A DNA stretch of 64,000 nt from Clostridium_AW sp040797845. GTDB lineage: Bacteria; Bacillota; Clostridia; Clostridiales; Clostridiaceae. Position 1 is the stretch's first letter. Every line of letters begins with the position of its first letter. Made by a program: the position numbers and the translations under genes. Below the pieces are notes generated by a model. The model was given only the letters and a program-made list of their open reading frames with translations, searched no databases and was not told where the DNA came from. The stretch lies in contig JBFNFA010000001.1 in assembly GCA_040797845.1 (NCBI GenBank), positions 186,001-250,000 of the forward strand, written 5' to 3'. Positions 1 through 8,876 of the stretch are shown piece after piece.

Positions 1-111
1 GAGTTTACTAAAACCGGATTGTTGATGGAAGCAGGTAATGCGATGATGGTTCAATCAAATAAATTACCTCAAGAGGTTTTAAGGATATTAGAAAATGTGA
101 GAAGTAGATAA
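1..111 (+). CDS. fliC: Flagellin, C-terminal fragment (gene starts before the window)
   Basis: Frame 1 is open from the first base to a TAA at 109-111 and gives the last 36 residues of a protein. The sequence LMEAGNAMMVQSNKLPQEVL followed by RILENV resembles the C-terminal D0 helix of bacterial flagellins, which often reads like LAQAGQAMLAQANQ..QGVL. This helix packs in the core of the filament. A strong terminator follows ten bases later, so this is the last gene of its transcript. The downstream flagellar operon supports the call. With only 36 residues visible, a flagellin-like paralogue (for example a minor flagellin or FlgL-like protein) cannot be excluded. Confidence 0.75.
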   Translation, partial: EFTKTGLLMEAGNAMMVQSNKLPQEVLRILENVRSR

Positions 112-120
112 TATTTTATT

Positions 121-158
121 AGAGATTGTCCATAAATTTGGACAATCTCTCTTTTTTT
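121..158 (+). terminator. Intrinsic terminator after the flagellin gene
   Basis: A perfect 11-bp stem (121-131 with 140-150), an 8-base loop and a T-run at 152-158. It lies 10 bases after the flagellin stop codon. Confidence 0.93.
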
Positions 159-243
159 ACATAATAACAGAATATTATTAGATAAATACCTAAAATTTTC
201 TTTACTATGCTTATTTAGGTAATGTAAAATGTAATTAATAAAG

Positions 244-301
244 AATGTACCTTAATTTGTCCACATATCACTTGCTAATGTACAGGGATTTGTCCACATA
301 T
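244..301. repeat. Two imperfect 25-bp direct repeats
   Basis: Copies at 244-268 and 277-301 both begin AATGTAC and both end ATTTGTCCACATAT, differing only in the four bases between (CTTA versus AGGG). The period is 33 bp. They are the only obvious structure in the 414-bp gene-free stretch between the flagellin terminator and flgB. The rest of that stretch is very A/T-rich and contains a weak promoter-like TATAAT at 388-393. The TGTAC...TTTGTCCAC motif resembles repeated ends of some insertion sequences (IS21-type multiple terminal repeats), but no transposase is present here. The IS link is inference. Confidence 0.6.
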
Positions 302-525
302 AAGAGTATAAAATAAAAAGTTTAATTAAAATATAAAATAAATTAAAATAATTTAAAATATATGTAGAATTTAAATTGAAAATATTGTATAATGAATATG
401 TAAAATTTGGTTTGTATATTATTGTAAAAGATAATAGATTTAGACCATTATTTGAAGAAATTTATATCTACTGGCTATTATATGGAATAAAAGAAAATTT
501 TATGTTATATTGGAGGGTGATATTA

Positions 526-927
526 ATGAAGATTGGTGACAGTTCTATAGACAAAAAGAACTACAATCTTATAAAAAAAGCTTTGGATGTTTCAACAGAG
601 AGAAGTCGAGTTATAGCAAATAACATAGCTAATGTAAATACGGCAAACTACAAGAGGAACTATGTCGTTTTTGAAGAAAATTTGAGAGAAGCTTCTGAAA
701 ATTTAGAATTAAAAAAGACAAGCAGCTCTCATATTAATACAGCTTCCTCTGAAGGTGAAATGGAAATTAAGAGAGATGAAACATCAAGTATGAGACAAGA
801 TGGAAATAATGTAAATATTGATTTGGAAAAAGTAAATCAAGCAGCCAATACTTTAACGTATAATGCTTTGATAAATCAGATAAATGGTAGATTTTCAACA
901 AAAAGATACATAATAAATGGTAAATAA
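526..927 (+). CDS. flgB: Flagellar basal-body rod protein FlgB
   Basis: FlgB forms the proximal rod of the flagellar basal body. Residues about 32-44 (NNIANVNTANYKR) are the conserved N-terminal signature of rod/hook axial proteins. The 133-residue length is typical. An in-frame open frame extends upstream to 376, but the ATG at 526 has GGAGGG eight bases ahead and gives the normal N-terminus, so the extra 50 residues are not part of the protein. This is the first gene of the flagellar superoperon, and flgC follows after 17 bases. A possible promoter is TATAAT at 388-393 with only a poor -35 element. Confidence 0.95.
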   Translation: MKIGDSSIDKKNYNLIKKALDVSTERSRVIANNIANVNTANYKRNYVVFEENLREASENLELKKTSSSHINTASSEGEMEIKRDETSSMRQDGNNVNIDLEKVNQAANTLTYNALINQINGRFSTKRYIINGK

Positions 928-944
928 GCGGAGGTGAGTTAACT

Positions 945-1379
945 GTGATAAAAGCGTTTAATAACATGAGAATTAGCGCTAGTGGACTTTCAGCAGAAAG
1001 GTTGAGAATGGATACTATCGCTTCTAATATAGCAAACGTTTCAACTACAAGAGGAGAAGATGGGATGCCTTATAGAAGAAAGGTAGCTATATTTCAAGAA
1101 AATTTGACCAATGAATTAAGTAAAAAAACAGGGAAAAAAGAAGAACAATTTCTTGGGGTAAAAGCTGTTGGGGTTATAGAAGATAACTCAGAGCTTAGAA
1201 GAGTATATGACCCATCTCATCCAGACGCTGGAGAAGATGGATATGTGTTAATGCCTAATGTTAATATTCTAAATGAAATGGCAGATATGATTGCAGCCAC
1301 ACGGTCCTATGAAGCCAATGTAGATACTATTAATTCAGAAAAAAGTATGTTTATGAAAGCTTTAGAAATTGGAAGGTAG
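945..1379 (+). CDS. flgC: Flagellar basal-body rod protein FlgC
   Basis: Second proximal rod protein, 144 residues. The N-terminal SNIANVSTTR (about 27-36) and C-terminal YEANVDTINSEKSMFMKALE are the paired axial-protein helices that pack against FlgB. The start is GTG at 945 preceded by GGAGGTGAG. The gene lies 17 bases after flgB and 10 bases before fliE, as in most Gram-positive flagellar operons. Confidence 0.96.
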   Translation: MIKAFNNMRISASGLSAERLRMDTIASNIANVSTTRGEDGMPYRRKVAIFQENLTNELSKKTGKKEEQFLGVKAVGVIEDNSELRRVYDPSHPDAGEDGYVLMPNVNILNEMADMIAATRSYEANVDTINSEKSMFMKALEIGR

Positions 1380-1389
1380 GTACTAGAAT

Positions 1390-1698
1390 ATGAGAATAAA
1401 TGAGTTTACTCCAAATCCTAAAATATTTGAGGGAATGAGTTTAAATAAAAATAATGATACTGAAAATATAGAAGAAGATAAAAGCTTCACAGGTCTTTTA
1501 AAGAAACAGCTAGATAGTTTAAATGATAAGCAGATTAAATCTGAAATGTCAACGGAAGCCTTTATAAAAGGGGAAGAGACAAATATACATAATGTAATGA
1601 TAAATGCTGAAGAAGCAAAAATGTCCCTAGAATTGGCAGTGCAAGTTAGAAATAAAATAATAGAAGCATATCAGGAGTTAAGTAGAATGCAGTTATAG
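1390..1698 (+). CDS. fliE: Flagellar hook-basal body protein FliE
   Basis: Small (102 aa) protein that links the MS ring to the rod. The C-terminal half is the characteristic FliE segment, with EETNIHNVMINAEEAKMSLE and then VRNKIIEAYQELSRMQL at the extreme C-terminus. The N-terminal half is hydrophilic and variable, as usual. The order flgB-flgC-fliE-fliF is diagnostic. Confidence 0.95.
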   Translation: MRINEFTPNPKIFEGMSLNKNNDTENIEEDKSFTGLLKKQLDSLNDKQIKSEMSTEAFIKGEETNIHNVMINAEEAKMSLELAVQVRNKIIEAYQELSRMQL

Positions 1699-1713
1699 TA
1701 AGGAGTGCTATAG

Positions 1714-3273
1714 ATGAACAAGCTATCCCAATGGGTAAATAAACTTAAAGAAACTTTAGGCAATTTGAGCAAAAAAAAGAAGATAGCTTATGGTGCGATA
1801 TTTGCAGGTATAATATGTACATTAATTTATTTAGGAATAGCTCTGACTAGTACAAAATATGCTGTTTTATTTTCTAACATAGATAACAGTGACATGGGAT
1901 TAGTTTACAATAAACTAAAAGAAAAGAAAGAAGATTTTAAGGTTGAAGGTAATACCATATTAGTGCCTAGCGAAAAAGTTGATAGTTTAAGAATGGAAAT
2001 ATTGTCAGAAGTTCCTATGAATAATGGTAGCCAAGGTTTTGAACTATTGGATAAAAGCAAATTTGGAGCTACAGATGCTGAGATGAAAATTAATTATCAA
2101 AGAGCATTACAAGGTGAATTAGAAAGAACTATAAAGAGTTTTCCAGAGATAGAAAATGCAAGAGTTCATTTAGTTTTACCAGAAGAAAGTGCCTTTATAA
2201 AAGATGAAGCTCCAGCTCAAGCTTCCGTAACATTAAAACTTAAACCATATAAAAAGCTATCAAAAGATCAAGTTAAAGCAATTGTAGCATTGGTTTCAGG
2301 TAGTGTTAAGAACCTACCAAGAGAAAACATTGAAATTAATGATACTAATGGAAGTCTTACTAAGAATTTATATGAAGATGAAGAACCAGATATGGCAGGG
2401 GCAGCTGAAAAACAACAAGCCCTAGAGAGAGAATATGAAAAAAATTTAGAAAACAAAGTAATAAATATGCTGGAAGCGGTCTATGGAAAAGACGGAGTAA
2501 AGGTTAAAGTTAATGCTGATCTAAACTTTGACGCCCATGAAAAAGAAACTACAGTATATGATCCTAATAACGTAGTAGTTAGTGAACATTCTATTAAAGA
2601 AACCACAGATAATAATGTGGGACCTAATAGTGGAAGCCCTGTAGATGATAATATGGGAAATAGGGCAGGAGATAATGTAGATAATGGAAATACAACTCAT
2701 GAAGAAATTACTAAAAACTATGAGGTGTCAAAAGAAAATAATAAATTAATTAAAGCTCCTGGATCAGTGGAGAGACTTACCGTATCAGTAATATTAGATG
2801 GAATTTTAGATAATGCAACTAGAACCTCTGTAACTAATGCTGTATCATCAGCAGTAGGATTAAGTAAAGATAGAGGAGATCTTATAAGTGTTGAAGGATT
2901 GCCTTTTGACACTGGTTCTAAAGATAATGTTAATACAGATATAGAAGATATGGAAAAAGAGGCGCAAAAAGCAAAGAATATGAAGCTTTATACAACAATA
3001 GGAATTATAGCAGGATTACTCTTATTATTACTTATAATATTTATTGTAATAAGAAGAAGAAAGAATAAAAATGAGGATATAGAATTAGAAGGAATCGATG
3101 TAGTATTAGATGATGAAGCACCAATAGAAGAAACACCAAAGTTTAAGCCAATACAATTAGATGTAGAAAATGAAAAGTCACATATAGAAAATCAAATTAG
3201 AAAATATGCTACGGATAAGCCAGAGCAAGTTGCAGAAATAATTAAGGCTTGGTTGGCAGAGGATGAGAGGTGA
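1714..3273 (+). CDS. fliF: Flagellar MS-ring protein FliF
   Basis: Integral membrane protein that builds the MS ring, the base on which the rod, the export gate and FliG assemble. At 519 aa it has the expected layout: an N-terminal membrane helix (about 25-46), two ring-building domains containing ALQGELERTIKSFPEIENARVHLVLPEES-type secretin-like sequence, a low-complexity G/N-rich region (about 300-330), a second membrane helix (about 427-448) and an acidic cytoplasmic tail that binds FliG. The TGA stop lies inside the ribosome binding site of fliG. Confidence 0.96.
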   Translation: MNKLSQWVNKLKETLGNLSKKKKIAYGAIFAGIICTLIYLGIALTSTKYAVLFSNIDNSDMGLVYNKLKEKKEDFKVEGNTILVPSEKVDSLRMEILSEVPMNNGSQGFELLDKSKFGATDAEMKINYQRALQGELERTIKSFPEIENARVHLVLPEESAFIKDEAPAQASVTLKLKPYKKLSKDQVKAIVALVSGSVKNLPRENIEINDTNGSLTKNLYEDEEPDMAGAAEKQQALEREYEKNLENKVINMLEAVYGKDGVKVKVNADLNFDAHEKETTVYDPNNVVVSEHSIKETTDNNVGPNSGSPVDDNMGNRAGDNVDNGNTTHEEITKNYEVSKENNKLIKAPGSVERLTVSVILDGILDNATRTSVTNAVSSAVGLSKDRGDLISVEGLPFDTGSKDNVNTDIEDMEKEAQKAKNMKLYTTIGIIAGLLLLLLIIFIVIRRRKNKNEDIELEGIDVVLDDEAPIEETPKFKPIQLDVENEKSHIENQIRKYATDKPEQVAEIIKAWLAEDER

Positions 3274-3279
3274 TTGCGT

Positions 3280-4302
3280 ATGGCTAGAGGTGGAGATTCA
3301 AATAAATTAACTGGAGTTCAAAAGGCAGCTATATTATTTATTACACTAGGGCCAGAAGCATCTGCCGCTATAATAAAAAAATTGCCGGAATCTGAAATAC
3401 AAAAAATAACATATGAAATAGCTAATATTACTGCTGTAAAGTCAGAGCAAAAGGAAAAAATATTAGAAGAATTTATTCAGATGAACAAGGCAAAAGATTA
3501 TTTAACAGAAGGTGGCATAGAATATGCAAGGAACTTACTTGCAAAAGCTTTAGGTAGCCAAAGGGCGTTAGAAATCTTAGATAAAGTTACAGAAGCTACT
3601 CAGCAGTTTAGGCCTTTTGCTATAGCAAGAAAGGCTGATGCCGCTCAGTTATTAAATATTATATCTAATGAACATCCTCAAACAATTGCTTTAATCCTTT
3701 GTTATCTTCAGCCTGATAAATCAGGACAAATATTATCAGAATTACCAGAGGATTTGCAAGGAGAAGTTGCTCATAGAATTGCAACTATGAATAATACTTC
3801 CCCTATAGTTGTAAAAGAGATAGAAAAAGTATTAGATGGTAAATTATCTTCAGTTGTAAGGTCAGAAATGAAATCAATAGGAGGAGTACCTACTATTGTT
3901 GACATATTAAATCAAGTTGATAGAACAACTGAAAGAAATATCACAGAATCACTAGAAAGAGAAGATGCTGAATTAGCTGAAAAGATTAAGGCCTCAATGT
4001 TTGTCTTCGAAGATATTGTTACATTGGATGATGTTTCAATTCAAAGGGTTTTAAGAGAAGTAGAGACAAAAGAATTAGCATTAGCCTTAAAGGGGTCTTC
4101 AGAAGAAGTAGCAAATACGATATTCAGAAATCAATCAAAGAGAGCTGCTGCATCATTGAAGGAAGATATGGAATTCTTAGGACCTGTGAGAATTATGGAT
4201 GTTGAAAAAGCTCAGCAAAAAATAGTAAGTATTATAAGAAGACTTGACGAGGCAGGAGAAATAGTAATATCAAGAGGTGGAGAAGATGCAATCATCATAT
4301 AA
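3280..4302 (+). CDS. fliG: Flagellar motor switch protein FliG
   Basis: FliG sits on the MS ring and transmits torque from MotA. Recognisable elements are the N-terminal QKAAILFITLGPEASAAI, the middle-domain EHPQTIALIL motif, and a C-terminal domain with MFVFEDIVTLDD and VETKELALALKG that carries the charged torque helix. I chose ATG at 3280 because AGAGGTGA lies six bases ahead. A TTG two codons earlier directly abuts that sequence and is unlikely. The protein is 340 aa. The partners FliM and FliN/FliY are not in this window. Confidence 0.96.
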   Translation: MARGGDSNKLTGVQKAAILFITLGPEASAAIIKKLPESEIQKITYEIANITAVKSEQKEKILEEFIQMNKAKDYLTEGGIEYARNLLAKALGSQRALEILDKVTEATQQFRPFAIARKADAAQLLNIISNEHPQTIALILCYLQPDKSGQILSELPEDLQGEVAHRIATMNNTSPIVVKEIEKVLDGKLSSVVRSEMKSIGGVPTIVDILNQVDRTTERNITESLEREDAELAEKIKASMFVFEDIVTLDDVSIQRVLREVETKELALALKGSSEEVANTIFRNQSKRAAASLKEDMEFLGPVRIMDVEKAQQKIVSIIRRLDEAGEIVISRGGEDAIII

Positions 4303-5071
4303 TAAGGTGTTAAAAAATACCGCCGTAATAAATAACGGTAAAAAAAAGATTGTTACAGAGTATACACCGCCAGTAAATACTGCAGATATTATTGAAAAAA
4401 AACAAAGAGAAGATAATGCAAAAGAATTTATAGAGAGCTATGAAAATCTAGCAAAATCAATGCTGGAGAATGCAAGAAGACAAGGTGAACAAATTTTATC
4501 AAAAGCTTATGAAGATGCTGAAAAAATAGAAGCAGAGGCATATCCTATGGCTTATGAAAAAGGCTATGAAGAAGGCGGAAAAATAGGTTATGATGAAGCT
4601 TATAAATCAGCCTATGAGGAAAATATTAAAAAAGCTAATGAAGAAAGAGATGAGCTAATTAAAGATGCTCAAAGCAAGTCAAGTAAAATAATTAATTCAG
4701 CAAAAGAAGAGTATATTAAGTATTTAGAAGATAAAAAAATAGAAATAAAAAAGCTGATAAAAGAGATTATTGAGTCAATTATAACTAAAGAATTTAAAGA
4801 AGAAGATGGTTTGAATTCTATGGTTATGAGTATATTAGATGAAGTAAAAACTTCTAAAACTGTAATTCTTCGATGCAACAGTACATATAAAGATGAATTG
4901 GAAAAAAATATTTCTAAATGGAAAGAAAATAATGCCTTTAGAGGAGATATATTTGTAATTAAAGATGATTCATTAGAAGAAGGTAATGTTTGCATTGAAA
5001 AAGATAATGGAAAGATAAATATAAATAAAGGCTCAATATTTGAAAAAATAGGGGAAATCCTCAATGGTTAA
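4286..5071 (+). CDS. fliH: Flagellar assembly protein FliH
   Basis: FliH is the peripheral stalk and negative regulator of the FliI export ATPase. The 261-aa protein is highly charged, with a long predicted coiled coil (about 35-160, including KGYEEGGKIGYDEAYKSAYE) and a C-terminal segment with an EGNVCIE-like motif typical of FliH/V-type ATPase subunit E. ATG at 4286 was chosen because AGAGGTGG ends five bases upstream. A GTG at 4277 is also in frame. The gene overlaps fliG by 17 bases, which suggests translational coupling. Confidence 0.9.
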   Translation: MQSSYNKVLKNTAVINNGKKKIVTEYTPPVNTADIIEKKQREDNAKEFIESYENLAKSMLENARRQGEQILSKAYEDAEKIEAEAYPMAYEKGYEEGGKIGYDEAYKSAYEENIKKANEERDELIKDAQSKSSKIINSAKEEYIKYLEDKKIEIKKLIKEIIESIITKEFKEEDGLNSMVMSILDEVKTSKTVILRCNSTYKDELEKNISKWKENNAFRGDIFVIKDDSLEEGNVCIEKDNGKININKGSIFEKIGEILNG

Positions 5072-5096
5072 ATTGAGAAATATCTGAGGTGTTTGA

Positions 5097-6407
5097 ATGG
5101 AAATGCTAGACTTTAAGACTATAAAAAAGAGAATAAAAGAAAGTAGCTTTTACGAAAGAGAAGGCATAGTAAAGAAAGTCATTGGATTAACCATTGAAGT
5201 AGAAGGCATTAAGGCTTTTATAGGGGAAGTATGTACTATATATAATGAAAAAAATGCTTCCATTGTATGTGAAGTGGTAGGCTTTAAAGAAAATAATGTT
5301 ATATTAATGCCTCTAGGTGAGTTAACTGGGATTGCTCCAGGGTGTAGAGTGGTTCCTTCAGGAAAACCTCTAAGTGCAAGGTGTTCTGATGAACTCTTAG
5401 GAAAAATATTAGATGGATTGGGAGAGTCATTAACTGAAGATGAGTTAAAAGGTGGAGCATTCTATCCTTTGGACAAAGAACCTCCTGATCCATTAAAAAG
5501 AAGAAGAATTAAAGATGTAATTTCTACTGGAGTTAGAGCAATTGATGGATTCTTAACTTGCGGTGAAGGACAAAGAATAGGTATATTTGCAGGTAGTGGT
5601 GTAGGAAAAAGTACCACTCTTGGTATGATTGCTAAATATGCTGAAGCAGATGTGAATGTAATATGTTTAATTGGAGAAAGAGGAAGAGAAGTTCTAGATT
5701 TTATTGAAAAAGATTTAGGACCTGAAGGAATGAAAAAAAGTGTAGTGGTATGCGCCACTTCTGATAAGCCAGCTTTGGTGAGAATTAAGGGCGCTTTTAC
5801 AGCTACAGCTATCGCAGAGTACTTTAGAGATCAGGGGAAAAAAGTAATATTAATGATGGATTCAGTAACAAGATTTGCCATGGCTCAAAGAGAAGTTGGA
5901 CTTGCTATTGGAGAACCACCAGCTACAAAAGGGTATACTCCCTCTGTATTTGCTATGCTTCCTAGATTAATGGAGAGGGCAGGTATGTCCGATAAGGGAT
6001 CTATTACAGCTTTTTACACAGTTCTAGTTGATGGAGATGATTTTAATGAACCTATTGCGGATGCTGTGAGAGGAATTTTAGATGGACATATTGTTTTGTC
6101 TAGAGCTTTAGCTGCTAAAAATCATTACCCATCTATAGATGTATTAAGTAGTATTAGTAGACTTATGTCTGAAATAGCTGATGAAGATCATAAGAGTGCC
6201 GCTTCTATTGCAAGAGATTTAATAGCTACTTATAAGGAAGCTGAAGATTTAATCAATATAGGTGCATATGTAAAAGGAAGCAACAAAAAAATTGATTTAG
6301 CCATTGAATATAACGATGAAATTAATTCCTTTTTAAAACAAGGAATTAATGAACATACAACTTTTAAAGATACTGTATCTAGAATTGTAAATGTGTTTAA
6401 TTCTTAA
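5097..6407 (+). CDS. fliI: Flagellum-specific export ATPase FliI
   Basis: Hexameric ATPase that energises unfolding and export of flagellar subunits, related to the F1 beta subunit. Walker A is GIFAGSGVGKST at about residues 161-172. The Walker B region is KVILMMDSVTRFAMAQREVGLAIGE, the arginine-rich ATPase signature. The length (436 aa) is typical of the family. It is flanked by fliH and fliJ, its regulators. A second in-frame ATG two codons in (5103) is possible. Confidence 0.97.
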   Translation: MEMLDFKTIKKRIKESSFYEREGIVKKVIGLTIEVEGIKAFIGEVCTIYNEKNASIVCEVVGFKENNVILMPLGELTGIAPGCRVVPSGKPLSARCSDELLGKILDGLGESLTEDELKGGAFYPLDKEPPDPLKRRRIKDVISTGVRAIDGFLTCGEGQRIGIFAGSGVGKSTTLGMIAKYAEADVNVICLIGERGREVLDFIEKDLGPEGMKKSVVVCATSDKPALVRIKGAFTATAIAEYFRDQGKKVILMMDSVTRFAMAQREVGLAIGEPPATKGYTPSVFAMLPRLMERAGMSDKGSITAFYTVLVDGDDFNEPIADAVRGILDGHIVLSRALAAKNHYPSIDVLSSISRLMSEIADEDHKSAASIARDLIATYKEAEDLINIGAYVKGSNKKIDLAIEYNDEINSFLKQGINEHTTFKDTVSRIVNVFNS

Positions 6408-6422
6408 TGAAAAGGTGAGCTT

Positions 6423-6875
6423 ATGAAAAAGTATAGTTTTAGACTTCAAAAGTTACTAGACATAAGGATAGATAAAGAAGAGGAATGTAAAAGAACATTC
6501 CAAAAGGTTCAAAAAGATAAATTTGAAGCTGAAAATAAATTAAATGATTTAAAAAATAGTTATAAAAAACACAATAGAGTTGAACAAGAGGATACAACCA
6601 TTGAAAGAAAGATGAGACAACAATATCTTAGCACATTATCTAATTCAATTAATGTTGCTACTACAGATTTAGAAAATAAGATAAAGGTAGTAGATGATGT
6701 TAGGGTAGAGTTGAAACAAAAGCAAATGGACAGGAAGACGGTAGAAATATTAAAAGAAAAATCTTGGCAAAATTATTTAAAGGAGCAAGAAGCAATTGAA
6801 CAAAAATGCAATGATGAATTTGCTCTATATGGATTTTTTAGAAATTTGAAAGGAGGTGAGTTAAGTGATAGATAG
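6423..6875 (+). CDS. fliJ: Flagellar export chaperone FliJ
   Basis: Small (150 aa) almost entirely helical coiled-coil protein, rich in K, E and Q, starting KKYSFRLQKLLDIRIDKEEE, the conserved FliJ N-terminus. It forms the central stalk-like subunit of the FliI ATPase and cycles chaperones. Identification rests on this N-terminus, the coiled coil and its position between fliI and fliK. Its end overlaps the fliK start by 11 bases. Confidence 0.92.
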   Translation: MKKYSFRLQKLLDIRIDKEEECKRTFQKVQKDKFEAENKLNDLKNSYKKHNRVEQEDTTIERKMRQQYLSTLSNSINVATTDLENKIKVVDDVRVELKQKQMDRKTVEILKEKSWQNYLKEQEAIEQKCNDEFALYGFFRNLKGGELSDR

Positions 6876-8211
6876 TCTAAGTGTCATGTTAAACAAAACT
6901 AGTTCTAAAGGAAATGATTCCCCTTATAAAAAAACAGACAACAAGGAAAATAAGGACTTTAATAGTGTATTAAATGATTTTAATGAAGTGAAAAAAGAAA
7001 ATAAGGTGAATGTTCCTAAAAAAACTAAAGAAGCTTTGATGACAGCGAATTCAAAGGATAGCCAATCTACTGATGCAGGTAAAATTAATCCAGAAAAATT
7101 GAAGGAAGAATTAGATTTAAAAGATTTAGAAGTTGAAGATTTAAGTATTAGTGAATCCTTAATTTTACTACAGTATTTGCTTGATATGACTAATATAGAC
7201 ATGCCTCATGAGGACATGGCTAAAAAGATTGAAGGGATTATAAATGCTGTAATTACAGAAGAGTTTATAAATTCCAGCGATCAAAATTCAAAAGTAGATT
7301 TTATTCTAAATAATCTATTGAATAATAAAGAATTATTTAATGGAGGATTACTTGGAGAAAATAAACCTTTAATAAATGAATTAGTTAAAAAAGTAGAAAG
7401 TGACTTAAAGGAAATTATTACTTCAAAATCTGAAGAAGGATTTTCTGATGTAAATTTAGTTCAAAAGATAAAATCTGAAATATTGAATGGAATAAACAAT
7501 GAAGAAATAGGAAAAAATGATGAATCTCCAATTAAGTCTGACATGATTAAGGAAGAAATACCTGTAAATTTAGTAAATGGTTATAGAATGGGAAAAAATC
7601 ATGAAAGCGATCAGTTTTCAAAATCTGATGATAAACATCAAGGCAAGGAAGAAAAATTATTATCCAGTATTATAAATAATAAAGAAGAGGATAAAATATC
7701 TAAATTTATTAATTTAATGCCGAATAATAGAAATTCTTTAGAAATCTCAACAGAAAAATTTAATGTTGAAGAGCTTATGATAAGAAAAGAAACTATGGTT
7801 AGTGACATTGTTAAAGCTGTGAAATACATGGAAACTGGTAATTTAAAAGATTTAACTGTAAAAATCAATCCTAAGGAATTAGGTGAAGTAGTTATAAGCA
7901 TAACTATGGAAAATGGAAAGATGAAGGCGTCCATTACAGCTAATACAAAAGAAGCATACAACTTAATAAACTCAAATATGAGCGATATAGCCAATAAACT
8001 TGAAACTTCACAAATTAAAATTCAAAATTTCGCTTTAAATCTTTATGAAGATACTACCTTCTTCAAAGGAGAGGGAAAAGGTCATGGAGAAAAGCAGAAT
8101 AATCAAGGAAGAAAGAATTCATCCTTAAGTGCTATCGATGATTCTTTAGATGGTGATGATATATTAGAAAATATAAGTAAAGATTTAAGAAATGTAAATA
8201 CTTTAGCTTAG
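6865..8211 (+). CDS. fliK: Flagellar hook-length control protein FliK
   Basis: FliK measures hook length and switches export from hook to filament substrates. The 448-aa protein has a long hydrophilic, K/E/N-rich and poorly conserved N-terminal two-thirds and a conserved C-terminal domain (about 310-400) with LTVKINPKELGEVVISITME, the Flg_hook domain signature. It starts at GTG 6865 behind a perfect AGGAGGTGAG, inside the fliJ coding end. The position before flgD is standard. Confidence 0.92.
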   Translation: MIDSLSVMLNKTSSKGNDSPYKKTDNKENKDFNSVLNDFNEVKKENKVNVPKKTKEALMTANSKDSQSTDAGKINPEKLKEELDLKDLEVEDLSISESLILLQYLLDMTNIDMPHEDMAKKIEGIINAVITEEFINSSDQNSKVDFILNNLLNNKELFNGGLLGENKPLINELVKKVESDLKEIITSKSEEGFSDVNLVQKIKSEILNGINNEEIGKNDESPIKSDMIKEEIPVNLVNGYRMGKNHESDQFSKSDDKHQGKEEKLLSSIINNKEEDKISKFINLMPNNRNSLEISTEKFNVEELMIRKETMVSDIVKAVKYMETGNLKDLTVKINPKELGEVVISITMENGKMKASITANTKEAYNLINSNMSDIANKLETSQIKIQNFALNLYEDTTFFKGEGKGHGEKQNNQGRKNSSLSAIDDSLDGDDILENISKDLRNVNTLA

Positions 8212-8223
8212 GAGGGAGAATGA

Positions 8224-8850
8224 ATGTCAGACATATTAATATCTCAAAAACTCAATTCCCTAGCAGGCACACAAACATCTAAAGGAAATTTCCTTAAAAA
8301 AGATGGGAAGGAATCAGATATACCACTATCTGAAAAAGTTAATGCTAACACAGGCACGAAAACTGCTAGAGGGACTCCTATTAGAAAACCAGGGCAAGAT
8401 ATGGACAAGAATGCCTTTTTAAGAATTTTAGCTGCCGAATTATCCAATCAAGATCCAATGAATGCAAAAGATGGAACTGAGTTTGTTACGCAAATGGCAC
8501 AATTTGCTTCCATAGAACAAATGTCAAATTTAAATAGCAATATGAGATTTGTTGGAGCATCTTCTCTAATAGGAAAGGGTGTAATGTTAAATAGATTCGA
8601 TATAAATGGCAATTTGTATATGGGTAAAATTACTGGTGTTTCTAGAGATGGGGATAGCGTCAAAATTAATGTGCTAGTTGGATACGAGGAAAACGAAGAT
8701 GGTGAAACCATTGCAGTAGTTAAGCAATTTATGCTTGAGGATATACTTGAAGTTATAAATGTGAACGAATCACCAGAAGAGCCCGGTGAACCGGAAGAAC
8801 CAGGTGAGCCGGGTGAACCAGAGGAACCTAGTGAAATACCAGAAAATTAA
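8224..8850 (+). CDS. flgD: Flagellar hook-capping protein FlgD
   Basis: Scaffold that caps the growing hook. The conserved block about residues 60-105 (FLRILAAELSNQDPMNAKDG, then EFVTQMAQFASIEQMSNL) is the FlgD N-terminal domain. The protein is 208 aa. It ends with an unusual acidic Pro/Glu/Gly tail of EPGEPEEP-type repeats (about 180-208), encoded by tandem GAACCGGAAGAACCAGGTGA-like units at about 8770-8835. The tail is not part of the capping domain. Its DNA is more G/C-rich than its surroundings. Confidence 0.95.
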   Translation: MSDILISQKLNSLAGTQTSKGNFLKKDGKESDIPLSEKVNANTGTKTARGTPIRKPGQDMDKNAFLRILAAELSNQDPMNAKDGTEFVTQMAQFASIEQMSNLNSNMRFVGASSLIGKGVMLNRFDINGNLYMGKITGVSRDGDSVKINVLVGYEENEDGETIAVVKQFMLEDILEVINVNESPEEPGEPEEPGEPGEPEEPSEIPEN

Positions 8851-8876
8851 GGTTAGGAAAGTAAGGTTGAGTAAGT

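Noticed and set aside
300..525. Possible c-di-GMP riboswitch in the flgB leader, as known in C. difficile
   Set aside because: No GEMM core elements are visible; the leader is plain A/T-rich sequence.
376..525. N-terminal 50-residue extension of FlgB
   Set aside because: The extension has no ribosome site and does not match FlgB; ATG 526 has a good site and the canonical start.
112..525. Transposase remnant near the TTTGTCCAC repeats
   Set aside because: No frame in either strand resembles a transposase; only the repeats remain.
8760..8850. CRISPR-like repeats in the flgD tail
   Set aside because: The repeats are in-frame codon repeats without spacers and belong to the coding sequence.
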